NCBI RefSeq assembly: GCF_905171765.1
Contig: NC_053389.1
Coordinates: forward strand, 784,120,772-784,184,771
Reading direction: 5' to 3'
DNA: 64,000 bases
Source of the DNA: Bufo bufo
Lineage: Eukaryota > Chordata > Amphibia > Anura > Bufonidae
Part shown: positions 20,755 to 31,765 of the stretch, piece by piece
Layout: every line of letters starts with the position of its first letter
Numbering within the stretch: position 1 is the first letter of the stretch
The notes under the pieces: model-generated
Told to the model about the DNA's origin: nothing
Seen by the model: the letters and a program-made list of their open reading frames with translations, nothing else
Database searches by the model: none
Program-made: the position numbers and the translations under genes

Positions 20755-21478
20755 AGGGTTTCTGTCACCCCACAAAACTCTTTTTTTTTTTTTTTTGGAT
20801 AGTTAGATTCCTTATAGCGCGATATAGGAGAATATAATAGTCTTACTTACTTTCATGCGGCCGATTCTTTATAAAACGAAGTTTTATAATATGTAAATGA
20901 GGGCTCTACCAGCAAGTAGGGCGTCTACTTGCTGGTAGCCGCAGCAGAAATCCGCCCCCTCGCCGTGTTGATTGACAGGGCCAGCCGTGATCTCCTCCTC
21001 CGGCCGGCCCTGTCAGTAATTCAAAAATCGCGCGCCTCTGGTCATTCGGCGCAGGCGCTCTGAGATGAGGAGGCTCGTATCCTCAGCACTCCCTCAGTGC
21101 GCCTGCGCCGATGACGTCTTCTCTTTCGGTGATGTCATCGGCGCAGGCGCACTGAGGGAGTTCTGAGGAGACGAGCCTCCTCATCTCAGAGCGCCTGCGC
21201 CGAATGACCAGAGGCGCGCGATTTTTGAATTACTGACAGGGCCGGCCGGAGGAGGAGATCACGGCTGGCTCTGTCAATCAACACGGCGAGGGGGCGGATT
21301 TCTGCTGCGGCTACCAGCAAGTAGACGCCCTACTTGCTGGTAGAGCCCTCATTTACATATTATAAAAATTCGTGAAATCATGAAAGTAAGTAAGACTATT
21401 ATATTCTCCTATATCGCGCTATGAGGAATCTAACTATCCCAAAAAAAAAAAAGAGTTTTGTGGGGTGACAGAAACCCT
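20755..21478. mobile_element. TTAA-target palindromic MITE (T2/Kolobok-like)
   Basis: The 724-bp element starts AGGGTTTCTGTCACCCC and ends with its complement, flanked by TTAA at 20751-20754 and 21479-21482. Almost the whole element is an inverted repeat around about 21115 (GCGCGCCTCTGGTCATTCGGC in both arms). Segments A1 (near 3877) and A3 (near 29766) read GTCATTAAGTGGTC without it, which proves insertion into TTAA. AGGG ends after TTAA resemble the Xenopus T2/Kolobok family, while piggyBac-type ends usually begin CCC. Confidence 0.85.
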
Positions 21479-21732
21479 TTAAGTGGTCAAATAAAAGAAA
21501 AAATACATTAAAACCTCACCGATCGCCTGCCAGTCCCATTATGTCACTTCCCGGGTTCTATGCAGGTTTCTATTTCCTGGTCTCTCTCAACATGGCTAAT
21601 GCAGTGACCCAGTAGATCACTGCTAAGACTAATTTGTTGCTAAAAGGGTTAATCGGGTTAGTGTACTTTGCTATGCCATTTGTGTGCTTCCAAGAGGTGA
21701 ACATGGGAACACACCTTAGTTATTGTGCCTTA

Positions 21733-22038
21733 GGCCTCTTGCGCACAAACATTGTGCATCCACAATTTGAATGGGTCCGTGATCCGTCCACACCGCAAAA
21801 AAATAGAACAAGTTCTATTTTTTTGCGGTGCAGAGGCACGGACAGAAACTACGCAGTGCTTCCATGGGGTTCCGATCCATGTTTCCGTTCCGCATCTCCG
21901 TGATTGCGGACCCATTCAAGTGAATGGGTCCGCATCCGTGCTGTGAAGTGCATACAGGCCGGTGCCCGTGTATTGCGGACCCGCCGTATGCGGGCCGCGA
22001 TACGGCAACGGGCATACAACGTTCGTGTGCAAGAGGCG
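21733..22038. mobile_element. PIF/Harbinger-like MITE (segment A2)
   Basis: This is the paralogue of 4138-4455, flanked by TTA. The right terminal repeat has one change (GAGGCG). Confidence 0.65.
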
Positions 22039-22411
22039 TTACTCAGTAGAAGGAGCCTGGCCCTGGTCCCGAGGCAAGTGCTGTCTAGTGTAGTATGACA
22101 GCATCAGCCAGTGAGTCTGGAGTTAGCTTTCGAGCTGAAAGGATGCTGCCTCCTGTCTGTGCTGTGAGAGGCATACTCCAGGAGACACACCACCCCTGGA
22201 AGCTGCAAAGAACTACCTAAAGCCCTGAAAGGAAAGAAGAACTTTGAGAGACTGTTTAGAACCAGGCAATTGCATGTGCAGGACAGTAAAGGTAACTTGG
22301 ACTTTGCTGCATGTGGAAAGGGTTGTAGCCTCTGGCGCCTACCACATTTTTGAGAGCCTTGCATGCCTTGGTTACTTGGGAAGATTGCAAAGTGTTATTA
22401 GGGAAAGACTT

Positions 22412-23222
22412 GGGCCTCTTTCACACGGGCGAGAATTCCGCGCGGGTGCAATGCGTGAGGTGAACGCATTGCACCCTCACTGAATCCGGACCCTTTCATT
22501 TCTATCGGGCTGTGCACATGAGCAGTGATTTTCACACATCACTTGTGCGTTGCGTGAAATTTGCAGCATGCTCTATTTTGTGCGTTTTTTTGTGGTTATA
22601 AGGGAAAATAATAGCATTCTTAATACAGAATGCTTAGTAAAATAGGGCTAAAGGGGTTAAAAATTTTTTTTTTAATAATTTAACTCACCTCATCCACTTG
22701 TTCGCGCAGCACGGCTTCACTTCTTTCTTCAGGACCTTGGTAAAGGACCTTTGATGACATCACTGTGCTCATCACATGGTCCATCACATGATCCATCAAC
22801 ACCATGGATCATGTGATGGACCATGTGATGAGCGCAGTGACGTCACCACATGTCCTTTTCCTCCTGCACAGCAAAGAAGAAGACAGAAGAGAAACCGGGC
22901 TGCGTTGTTGTGTTGTGTTGCGTTGCTGTGTTGATCAACCATGTTATAAGGGAAAATGATAAAATCTACACAACACCTAACCCAAACCCGAACTTCTGTG
23001 AGGAAATTCGGGTTTGGGTACCAAACATGCCGATTTTTCTCACGCGTGTGTAAAACGCATTAAAATGTTTTGCACTCGCGTGGAAAAATCGCGCATTTTC
23101 CCTCGACGCGCTCGCATCTTGTTCTTTGTGTTAGTGATAAATTTGAGTCAATATGTTTTACCTTTATTTAGAATAAAAAAATTCTATATTTATAGAACAT
23201 TTAAAAAAAAAATAGAAATTGT
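22412..23222. other. Segment A2 end: MITE and foldback debris
   Basis: This begins with a MITE terminus GGGCCTCTTTCACACGGGCG. A perfect-looking inverted pair around GATCCATCAACACCATGGATC lies at about 22770-22830, and the CCCAAACCCGAACTTC motif at 22980. It ends at the position where A1 received the LINE; here the site is uninterrupted (23195-23230). No gene seen. Confidence 0.5.
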
Positions 23223-23452
23223 TGAAATTTTAATTTCTCTGCTTTTAAGGCAGATAGTGATACCTCGTGAAATAGTGATTACTTTGTATAGTGAAAAATG
23301 TAAAAGTGTAAAATAGTGATTACACTGGATTTTAAACACCTGTGGAAATGCAAACACCTGAATTCAATGTTTTTTTTAGATGTTTTCTAATACTTTTGTC
23401 TCTATAAGTGAGGATATATGAAAATTAAAGGACTGATATTTATATATAAAAA

Positions 23453-23525
23453 TGTTTCTGCCCGGTTTCGAACCGGGGACCTTTCGCGTGTGAGGCGAAC
23501 GTGATAACCACTACACTACAGAAAC
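23453..23525 (-). tRNA. tRNA-Val(CAC)
   Basis: A perfect 73-nt cloverleaf on the minus strand, identical in its stems to the gene at 17826 (T arm CCCGG-TTCGAAA-CCGGG, anticodon CAC, discriminator A). A TTTTT stop follows on the coding strand (23448-23452 region). It is the paralogue of 15756-15828 without that copy's T-stem mismatch. Confidence 0.95.
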
Positions 23526-23569
23526 TTAAGTGCTTTGTCAATATGAGGCATCGTGATTCAGAAAGGCCT

Positions 23570-25100
23570 AAGTTTTTTGTTTATTGAAAACACCTTTATT
23601 ACAATAAAATCGTCAAACATACATACTTAGTGCTGCGAAGCAGCGCAGGCCACGAAGCAGCACTTAATTAATACTTACAATCGTCTTTCATAGCATGGCA
23701 TTGTTATGTAACGCACAGGCTAACCTACACTATACATCACAATTCATGCTACACTAGCATTCCTATTTAATCACATACCATTCAACAAAGCATTTAGACA
23801 GTGATGAGGGGAGGGGGATGGGAAGGAGGGGGTAGGGAGGGGAAATCACATGCCCCAAGCTTTATTGAAAGGACAGACACAAAAGGGGGGAGAGGGGGAA
23901 GGAGAGGGGTTTAGTCCTCTTCTTCGTCGACGTCCAAAATGTTGTAATCCCGCAACAGGCTGTGGGTAAACCTGCGGCAGTCCAGGACGGACATTCTCTC
24001 CCTTCCTGAGGATGAGCCGGTTCCTGGCAAGCCATATAGCATCCTTAAAACAGTTCATAAGATCCCCCAGCGCTACATAGAGCTCCGCTGGAAGACAGTC
24101 ACTGCCCGGGGTCCTGGAATTCATGAGAGACTTGGTCAAAGGCCTTCTCCTGATCGAGGCTGACCAGCGCTTTGTGTACACGGCCGTCTTTGATGTATTG
24201 TACCATGTCTCTCATGAGAGCAAGAAAATTTGCGATCCTGTGGCCAGGAATGCCGCAGGTCTGATCCGGGTGGACAATCCTGCCGATGACAATCTTCAGC
24301 CGGTTGGTCAGTACCTTGGCGAGGATCTTGTAGTCCAGGTTCAGGAGAGAGATGGGACGCCAGTTTTTCAGATCACATCTCTTCCCCTTCCCTCAACGAT
24401 GGGGGCATTCTACTCTCCACCACCATCTCCTCATAGAGTTCCAGCAGGTCTGGACAGATCAGATCCCCCAGCGCTACAAAGAGCTCCGCTGGAAGACCGT
24501 CACTGCCCGGGGTCCTGCCGGACTTAAAGGATCTAGCGGCAGAGAGAAGCTCCCCCACCGTCAGAGGGTCATCCATTGCCTCCACACCCGCAGGATCAAG
24601 ATGGTTAGTGATACCTGACAGGAATTTATCGTCGGCTGTCAGGTCGGTGTTCTTCATGGAGTAATGGTCGCTGTACTAGTCTTTGACGACTCCCTTGACT
24701 TCCTCCTTCCCTGATCGCATGTTGTCGTCCTTGTCCCGAAGTTCATTCAGGGGCGTGTGGCCGGTGTGGAGTTTCCTGTAAAAGAACGAGTTGCATTTCT
24801 CACCGTTCTCCAGGTTCTCCACCTTGGAATGGAAGATGATTTGCTTGGATTCCTCCTCAAAATGCCCTTTCAGGCTCTTTTTGGTCTCCTCCAGTTCCTC
24901 TCTAACGCTCCAGCCGCACAGATGAAGGTCTTGCAGGGATCCCAGCTGACGCTGCAGCTCTCTGAAGTTCCTCTTCTTCTCACACGCCTGTTGTTGTTGC
25001 TTGGCCTGAAAGAAACAACGAAACTGGATTTTAACATACTCCCACCAGTCACTAGTCCATTCAAACAAGCATTTGTCATTCCGCCAAGCTATGTAGATCT
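23570..25100 (-). pseudogene. Tx1-like LINE ORF2 remnant (segment B2)
   Basis: This is the same element as at 15880-17000, but with more RT. Minus-strand frames at 25122-24676 (linker and CNSFFYRKLHTGHTPLNELRD), 24657-24373 (TPGSDGLPAEL), then an RT segment antisense to 24120-24400 that includes the RPISLLN-type block and the LDQEKAFD catalytic region, and the tail at 24181-23846. The block around GATCCCCCAGCGCTACA occurs twice (24061 and 24462). Frames are multiply broken. Tx1 elements are target-specific L1-clade LINEs known from Xenopus. Confidence 0.75.
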
Positions 25101-25941
25101 CTCTAAGCTCCTCCCGATTCAATAGAGCGCAGTTCAGCTTCTAGGATCCAGGGCCGGGAGGGGAACCCCTCACCAAGGACACACTGGACCTGAATGGCTG
25201 TGATCGGAGAAGAAGCAAGGGTGTATAGAGTGGGGGGATGGGGGGAGGTGAAGATAACAAGTACCATCCTACATACATAAAATGGTGTGATTGCCCCCAT
25301 GTGTTGCCCAAGCTAAACACTCTGGGGGGCCTATACAATCTGCATAGACCAGGGGTGCACAACCTTGGTTAGTCCAAGGACCACATTCTCAGATTGTACC
25401 TCTCCCTGGAGGCTGCAATAAAACAACTTCTTGAACTAAATTTCTGAAATTATTGACTATTTGTAATTGTAGACACTATGGCCCTGATTTATCATACCTT
25501 CACTCCAGAACTCTGGCGTTAAAAAGTTTCAAAAATAGGGCTTTTGCGACTTTTTGCACTCGCGCAAAACTTTGCCACTTTTTGCATTTTTACACCACTC
25601 ACTCCAGTTTTGTAATGTGGGTGGGAAAGTGGGCGTGGTTAGCTATGTTAATGTGTTTCACTCCAGAATTATCATTGAGACTTTTTTTTATAAAAAAAAG
25701 TTCCAAAAATGTCTTTATCTCACTCCAGGAGGAAGGTGGAGTAGGAAAACTGGAGTAGCTTTATTAGACAAAAGAATAAGACAAATTTAGCAAACAACGT
25801 GTGACAATTGGTAAATGTGGCACAAAGTCCTCCGACACTGACTCAACCAAAACTGACTTGAGATATTTCCCTCATGGTAAATGCTCCCCTATAACTTAGG
25901 CATTTCTGAATCACGATTCCTCAGATTGGCAAATCACTAAA
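25101..25941. other. Segment B2 spacer with decayed repeats
   Basis: This is colinear with 17001-17825. No gene seen. It contains the hAT-terminus-like GACCAGGGGTGCACAACC at about 25347 and an AT-rich block at 25680. Confidence 0.5.
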
Positions 25942-26014
25942 GTTTCTGTAGTGTAGTGGTTATCACGTTCGCCTCACACGCGAAAGGTCCCCGGTTCAAA
26001 ACCGGGCAGAAACA
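25942..26014 (+). tRNA. tRNA-Val(CAC)
   Basis: A 73-nt cloverleaf as at 17826, anticodon CAC. The T loop reads TTCAAAA instead of TTCGAAA, which alters the B-box position normally held by G. This may weaken TFIIIC binding, but the stems are intact. CTTTT follows. Confidence 0.88.
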
Positions 26015-26234
26015 CTTTTATAGCTATCAGTTCTTTACATTTTTATATATCCTCACTATACAGACAAAAGTATTAGAAAACTTCCCTTTATCATTGAATT
26101 CTGGTGTCTGCATTGCCACAGGTGTATAAAATCCAGCCCTTGCCTTTACACACACTTGTATAAGAATGGCTTGTTCTAAAGAGCTCACTGAACTCCAGCG
26201 TGGTTCTGTATTTGGATGTCACTGCTGCAACAAG

Positions 26235-26350
26235 TAAGGTCCTGGGCTACACTGCAACTTTTTGTAGCGCGGCTGATTGTGAACTGCAGATGTCATTCAA
26301 TAGTTAAAATCAGCCGCGCTACAAAAAGTTGCAGTGTAGCCCAGGCCTTA
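26235..26350. mobile_element. Small palindromic MITE (segment B2)
   Basis: This is the paralogue of 18119-18233, with one extra T near the left end (TAAGGTCCTGGG). Confidence 0.65.
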
Positions 26351-26404
26351 CTTCTTGAAATTTCTTCTCCGTCCCTTCCCCCTAAACAAAACCTACCTCA
26401 TCCT

Positions 26405-27443
26405 AATGATACACAACTCAGCTGCTGCAGAACCTCCTAATACACACCTCAGCTGCTGCAGAACCTCCTAATACACACCTCAGCTGCTGCAGAACCTCCT
26501 AATACATACCTTAGCTGCTGCAAACCTCATAGTACACACCTCAGCTGCTGTGGAACCTTATAATACACACCTCAGCTGCTGCAGAACCTCTTAGTACACA
26601 CCTCAGCTGCTGTGGAACCTCACAATACACACCTCAGCTGCTGCAGAACCTCATAACACACCTCAGCTGCTGCAGAACCTCATAATACACACCTCAGCTG
26701 CTGCAGAACCTCATAATACACACCTCAGCTGCTGCAGAACCTCATAATACACACCTCAGCTGCTGCGGAACCTCATAATACACACCTCAGCTGCTGCGGA
26801 ACCTCATAATACACACCTCAGCTGCTGCGGAACCTCATAATACACACCTCAGCTGCTGCAGAACCTCATAATACACACCTCAGCTGCTGCAGAACCTCAT
26901 AATACACACCTCAGCTGCTGCGGAACCTCATAATACACACCTCAGCTGCTGCAGAACCTCCTAATACACACCTCAGCTGCTGCAGAACCTCCTAATACAC
27001 ACCTCAGCTGCTGCAGAACCTCCTAATACACACCTCAGCTGCTGCAGAACCTCCTAATACACACCTCAGCTGCTGCAGAACCTCATAGTACACACCTCAG
27101 CTGCTGCAGAACCTCATAGTACACACCTCAGCTGCTGCGGAACCTCATAATACACACCTCAGCTGCTGCAGAACCTCCTAATACACACCTCAGCTGCTGC
27201 AGAACCTCATAGTACACACCTCAGCTGCTGCGGAACCTCATATTACACACCTCAGCTGCTGCAGAACCTCCTAATACACACCTCAGCTGCTGCAGAACCT
27301 CATAATACGCACCTCAGCTGCTGCAGAACCTCATAATACACACCTCAGCTTCTGTGGAACCTCATAATACACACCTCAGCTGCTGTACAACAACATCATA
27401 ACACACAACTCAGCTGCTTCAGAACCTCATAACAGACACCACA
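26405..27443 (+). repeat. Minisatellite of 31 bp, about 33 units (segment B2)
   Basis: The unit is CTCAGCTGCTGCAGAACCTC followed by ATAATACACAC, with variants CTAATAC, ATAGTAC and GCGGAACC distributed in runs. That suggests block-wise expansion. There are no distinct spacers between repeats, so it is not a CRISPR array. Confidence 0.92.
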
Positions 27444-27677
27444 GCTGCTGCAACTCTCCGTTACTTCACATGGTTTTACTGTTATGGCTGATCAGTGTGT
27501 GGTTGTATATACACAATCTCCATAGACCAGGGGGGCACAGCCAAGGACCACGTTCTCAGATTGTACTGCTCCCCAGAGGCTGCAATAAAACAACTTCCTC
27601 AACTACATTTTGGAAATTATTGACTATTTGTAATATCATTTGTGAACCACAGTGCCTCAGGTTGGTAAGGCAATTAG

Positions 27678-27745
27678 GTTTCTGTAGTGTAGTGGTTATC
27701 GCATTCGCCTTCCGTGAGAAAGGTTCCCAGTTCAAAACCAGACAC
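27678..27745 (+). pseudogene. tRNA-Val pseudogene (B2/A3 junction)
   Basis: It starts GTTTCTGTAGTGTAGTGGTTATCGC, but the anticodon arm is rearranged (TTCGC-CTTCCGT-GAGAA, with a G-A mismatch and TCC at the anticodon position), and the 3' half lacks the GGGCAG needed for the acceptor stem. It corresponds to 18631. Confidence 0.85.
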
Positions 27746-27933
27746 AAATTGAATTCAGGTGTTCGCATTGCCACAGGTGTATAAAATCCAGCCCCTGCCT
27801 TCACTACAAAGCAGGGGTACTCAAGTGCGTTTTGTAAAAGTCCACCTACCTGGGTCTGCTGTAAGATAGAGGTCTGAGATACAAAAAAAAAAAAATTCCA
27901 ACTGCAGAGAGAGTAGGAGGGGACAGAGAAAGG

Positions 27934-28197
27934 ATGGGAGTGGTAGTAGCGAAAATAATGGTGATACTTGTACTCATGGTGGCAGTCCTCACTCTGGCCT
28001 TCCCTTGGCCATACAGTGATGGGAGGGCACACCATGGTTTTGAAGGAGACCTCCGGCCTGATGGTGGATCAGGTGCCCTTAGTGTCAGTGAGTCTGGTTT
28101 TGCAGGTGATGGACCGTTTTACTGGAAATTTCAGCAGTTCCCAAATGCACGTGCTGGCAAAGGTAGACACAGTTTTTATCACACACGTGTCTCATAG
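27934..28197 (+). CDS. Hypothetical small protein, A3 copy
   Basis: This is the 87-residue paralogue of the frame at 909. It shares the hydrophobic start and the C-terminal FYWKFQQFPNARAGKGRHSF. Relative to A1/A2 it has lost 23 nt and then 4 nt a few codons on. The second loss restores the frame, so only four or five residues differ before the common C-terminus. Confidence 0.2.
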   Translation: MGVVVAKIMVILVLMVAVLTLAFPWPYSDGRAHHGFEGDLRPDGGSGALSVSESGFAGDGPFYWKFQQFPNARAGKGRHSFYHTRVS

Positions 28198-28633
28198 GCG
28201 GCTTTCCCAAGGCTGTGTATGGGTTGAGGAAGGAGGGGGGGGGGGGGGGTGTCCAAATAGCATAAAGTTCCCCTCTGAGTTTCTTTTTACAGATAAGTTT
28301 TGTAATCCTCCCAACTCAGTCAAGGGGTGCAAGTTCTCAATCTGAAGATCTATATGGCCACCCTGTTTCCAGGCCTAAAAGTTGGTAAATTTGTCAGGCT
28401 GAAGTCCCGTCCCCAGCACGCCCCCGCCTCCCCTTCAATCCTCCTACACGTCAAACGTGGTGCAAAAACATCTGTGTGGTAAGATTTTGTAGCATAGGTA
28501 TTCAAATAGTCGCAAAAGGCAGTCCTGCAACATTTGTGCTCCACAATCTGCCATAAAAATGTTCAGAAAATGACCCCCAATTGCTTTTAAAATTTGCTTG
28601 CAGACCTTTGAAGCCGTAAACAACATAGGCACC

Positions 28634-28774
28634 AGCTACCTAAAAGAACTGCAGCCCTACAGTCCTTGCCGTCCCCTCAAACGCTCCACACCCAGGAACC
28701 ACCATAAAACATTTGGAGCCAGATCCTTCTGCCGTGCAGCCTCCACTCTCTGGAATGCTTTTCTGGATCTGTAA
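28634..28774 (+). pseudogene. LINE ORF2 C-terminal remnant (segment A3)
   Basis: Third paralogue of 1651-1791, with the same terminal TAA and RAASTLWNA landmark. Confidence 0.6.
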
Positions 28775-29317
28775 GGATAGGTTCACATGGAGGATTTTGG
28801 GTGCGGATTTCAACACTGCGGCCAAAACCAGCTCCCACAGCTCAGGCGGCCAAGAGTTTTTGCAGATCCATTCTTGTCTTGGTCCCCCTGCGGATGCCTC
28901 GCAAAGCTCCTCGCAGGCCTAGTCATAAATTAGCCGAATCTTACGGCAGCATAGGGGGAATCTAAGACCGTTGTAAAAAAAAAAAAAAAACATTTCCCCA
29001 GTGTGTACAGTTTTTTATTTTTACTTAATATGTGCATAATAAAATGTATTTTATATTAAATTATGGCTTTTTTCCAGATTTTTTTTGTATTATTACATTA
29101 TTTATAACATTTTACTACATTAATAAAATTACTATTTTACAACTTTTTATTTCCAACTTCGATACTCCCGTCTCACAGGCTGGTTTTAGGACAACATTAG
29201 TGAGCCCTAACAGAAGGCTTAGGCCGGGTTCACACCACTATTTCTTTTCTGTTCTTCTGGTCCATCAGAAGACCTGGAGAAAAAACAGATCCTGTAAAAA
29301 AAAAAAAAGTATCCTGA

Positions 29318-29575
29318 GCAGTGATCGCCAGTTCGCAGTGTTTGCCAGTGAACACATGCGGGCTGCCATCTTGACCCACCCGTTCGTCAATGCACAGGTA
29401 AGCCCTTACCTGTGCCTGTGCCGCGAGCCGGTCTGAAATCAAATGCGGTCACCGGGAGCAGGCAGTTCCGAGAACAGCCCGATGAAGGCCCCCGGCGGCT
29501 ATTCTCGGAACTGCCTGCTCCCGGTGACCGCATTTGATATCAGACCGGCTCGCGGCACAGGCACAGGTATGGGCA
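29318..29575. repeat. Foldback element, family shared with 35955-36288
   Basis: Inverted arms around AATGCGGTCACCGGGAGCAG and its complement. It is absent from A1 and A2. Another member precedes the LTR element at 35955 and is duplicated with it at 40193. Here the outer ends are eroded. Confidence 0.7.
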
Positions 29576-30025
29576 GACCCGAGATTCCTTGTAGGTAATC
29601 AGGGCTAACGCAGGGCACCCCAGTCTCCAATGGGGTCACTGGGAAACCAGTTGACCCGATCATAGAGATGTTCGTAACAGCTCGTTTTTAGAGCAGGAGC
29701 GCTCCAGGATTCACTAATCCATCGTTCCTACAGTGACCTGCACCCCCCCCCCCTGTCAAGAGGTCATTAAGTGGTCAAATAAAAGTAAAAATACATTAAA
29801 ACCTCACTGATCGCCTGCCAGTCCCATTATGTCACTTCCCAGGTTCTATGCAGGTTTCTATTTCCTGGTCTCTCTCAACATGGCTAATGCAGTGACCCAG
29901 TAGATCACTGCTAAGTCTAATTTGTTGCTAAAAGGGTTAATCGGGTTAGTGTACGTTACTTTGCTATGCCATTTGTGTGCTTCCAAGAGCTGAACATGGG
30001 AACACAGCTTAGTTATTGTGCCTTA

Positions 30026-30305
30026 GGCCTCTTGCGCACGAACATTGTGCATCCACAATTTGAATAGGTCAATTTTTTGGCGGTGCGGAGGCACGGACAG
30101 AAACCCCATGGAAGCACTGCGTAGTGCTTCCATGGGGTTCCGATCCGTGTTTCCGTTCCGCATCTCCGTGATTGCGGACCCATTCAAGTGAATGGGTCCG
30201 CATCTGTGCTGTGAAGTGCACGCGGCCGGTGCCCGTGTATTGCGGACCCGCCGTATGCGGGCAGCGATACGGCAACGGGCATACAACGTTCGTGTGCAAG
30301 AGGCC
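30026..30305. mobile_element. PIF/Harbinger-like MITE (segment A3)
   Basis: This is the paralogue of 4138-4455 with a small internal deletion; TTA on both sides. Confidence 0.65.
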
Positions 30306-30679
30306 TTACTCAGTAGAAGGAGTCTGGCCCTGGTCCCGAGGCAAGTGCTGTCTAGTGTAGTATGACAGCATCAGCCAGTGAGTCTGGAGTTAGCTGCCGA
30401 GCTGAAAGGATGCTGCCTCCTGTCTGTGCTGTGAGAGGCATACTCCAGGAGACACACCACCCCTGGAAGCTGCTAAGAACTACCTAAAGCCCTGAAAGGA
30501 AAGAAGAACTTTGACAGACTGTTTAGAACCAGGCAAGTGCATGTGCAGGACAGTAAAGGTAACTTGGACTTTGCTGCATGTGGAAAGGGTTGTAGCCTCT
30601 GGCGCCTACCACATTTTTGAGAGCCTTGCATGCCTTGGTTACTTGGGAAGATTGCAAAGTGTTATTAGAGAAAGACTTA

Positions 30680-30875
30680 GGCCTCGTTCACACTTCAGTG
30701 TTTGGTCAGTGATTTCCATCAGTGATTTGTGAGCCAAAACCAGAATTGGAGCCTCCACAGACATGAGGTAGAAGGGAAAGATCTGCTCCTGTTCTGTGTT
30801 TAAAGTTGCACCTGGTTTTGGCTCACAAATCACTGATGGAAATCACTGACCAAACACTGAAGTGTGAACGAGGCC
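30680..30875. mobile_element. PIF/Harbinger-like MITE, 196 bp, nearly perfect palindrome
   Basis: Ends GGCCTCGTTCACACTTCAGTG and its complement, direct TTA at 30677-30679 and 30876-30878. The inverted arms extend about 75 bp (GTTTGGTCAGTGATTTCC inside). A2 lacks it at the equivalent site near 22411, so it is a later insertion exactly at the TTA edge of the neighbouring element. Confidence 0.8.
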
Positions 30876-30878
30876 TTA

Positions 30879-31354
30879 GGCCTCTTTCACACGAGCGAGT
30901 TTTCCGCGCGGGTGCAATGTGTGATGTGAACGCATTGCACCCGCACTGAATCCGGACCCATTTATATAAATGGGTCTGTGTACATGAGCGTTTTTTTTTC
31001 ATGCATCAGTTCTGCGTTGCATAAAAAAACGCAGCATGTTCTATATTCTGCGTTTTTCACTCAGCCCTGGCTGCATAGAAGTGAATGGGGCTTCAGTGAA
31101 AAACGCATTGTATCCAGAAGCATGTGCGGGTGCGATGCGTTTTTCACTCATGGTTGCTGAGATGTTGTTTGTAAACCTTCAGTTTTTTATCACGCGTGTG
31201 AAAAACGCATCAAAACGTATTGCACCCGTGTGGAAAAAACTGAACGCATTTGCAGACAAAACTGACTGAACTTGCTTGCAAAATGGTGCGAGTTTCACTG
31301 AACGCACCCTGAACGCATCCGGACTGAATCCGTTACGCTCGTGTGAAAGGGGCC
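30879..31354. mobile_element. PIF/Harbinger-like MITE, 476 bp
   Basis: Left end GGCCTCTTTCACACGAGCG, right end CGCTCGTGTGAAAGGGGCC, bounded by TTA at 30876-30878 and 31355-31357. The interior has repeated GCGTTTTTCACTCA-like blocks. A relative begins at 22412 in A2. Confidence 0.7.
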
Positions 31355-31765
31355 TTAGGCCTCTTTCAGAGTGGCGCTCCGGATGTGTCCCGGGTGCATT
31401 GCGGGAAACCCGCGCAAGTGCGCACACAATTTCAGTCAGTTTTGATTGCGTTGCGTTGTTCAGTTTATTATTACGAGGGTGCAATGCGTTTTGCACGCGC
31501 GTGATAAAAAACTGAATGTGGTACCCAGACCCGAACTTCTTCACTGAAGTTCGGGTTTGGGTTAGGTGTTGTGTAGATTTTATTATTTTCCCTTATAACT
31601 TGGTTGCAAATAATCCAATTCCACTTGCAATATTTTCGGATTGCTTGATAGGGCCAACTATGACATTTCTAATTCACACATTGGTACAAATTACATTACC
31701 CACATAAGTACACATACAGTGTGTACTGATAAACAGGTTGTCATCATTGGTTATAATTTACTTAC

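Larger units (their letters stand above)
18701..23222 (+). repeat. Duplicated segment A, copy 2
   Basis: This is colinear with segment A1 without the hAT element and without the LINE. It contains a 724-bp TTAA-target palindrome (20755-21478) absent from A1 and A3, and a fuller PIF/Harbinger-like block after 22410. Confidence 0.85.
23223..27745 (+). repeat. Duplicated segment B, copy 2
   Basis: This is colinear with 15525-18700, longer because of a 401-bp internal tandem duplication plus extra RT sequence in the LINE remnant and a large expansion of the 31-bp minisatellite. Confidence 0.85.
27746..30676 (+). repeat. Duplicated segment A, copy 3 (partial)
   Basis: This is colinear with A1 and A2 up to the AAAGTGTTATTAGAGAAAGAC block, after which PIF/Harbinger-like elements follow. 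The middle carries a foldback (29318-29575) in place of A2 DNA, and other short losses. Confidence 0.8.

Noticed and set aside
20755..21478. piggyBac assignment for the TTAA element
   Set aside because: TTAA target fits, but the ends start AGGG, not CCC/CCY as is usual for piggyBac. T2/Kolobok-like is the better guess, and no transposase is present to decide.
26405..27443. Possible CRISPR array (regular repeats)
   Set aside because: The repeats are directly abutting 31-bp units without unique spacers, and the DNA is eukaryotic. It is a minisatellite. The same applies to 47951-48303 and 62680-63748.
27678..27745. tRNA with TCC anticodon (Gly)
   Set aside because: Body is tRNA-Val with a rearranged anticodon arm and no acceptor 3' strand; a pseudogene.
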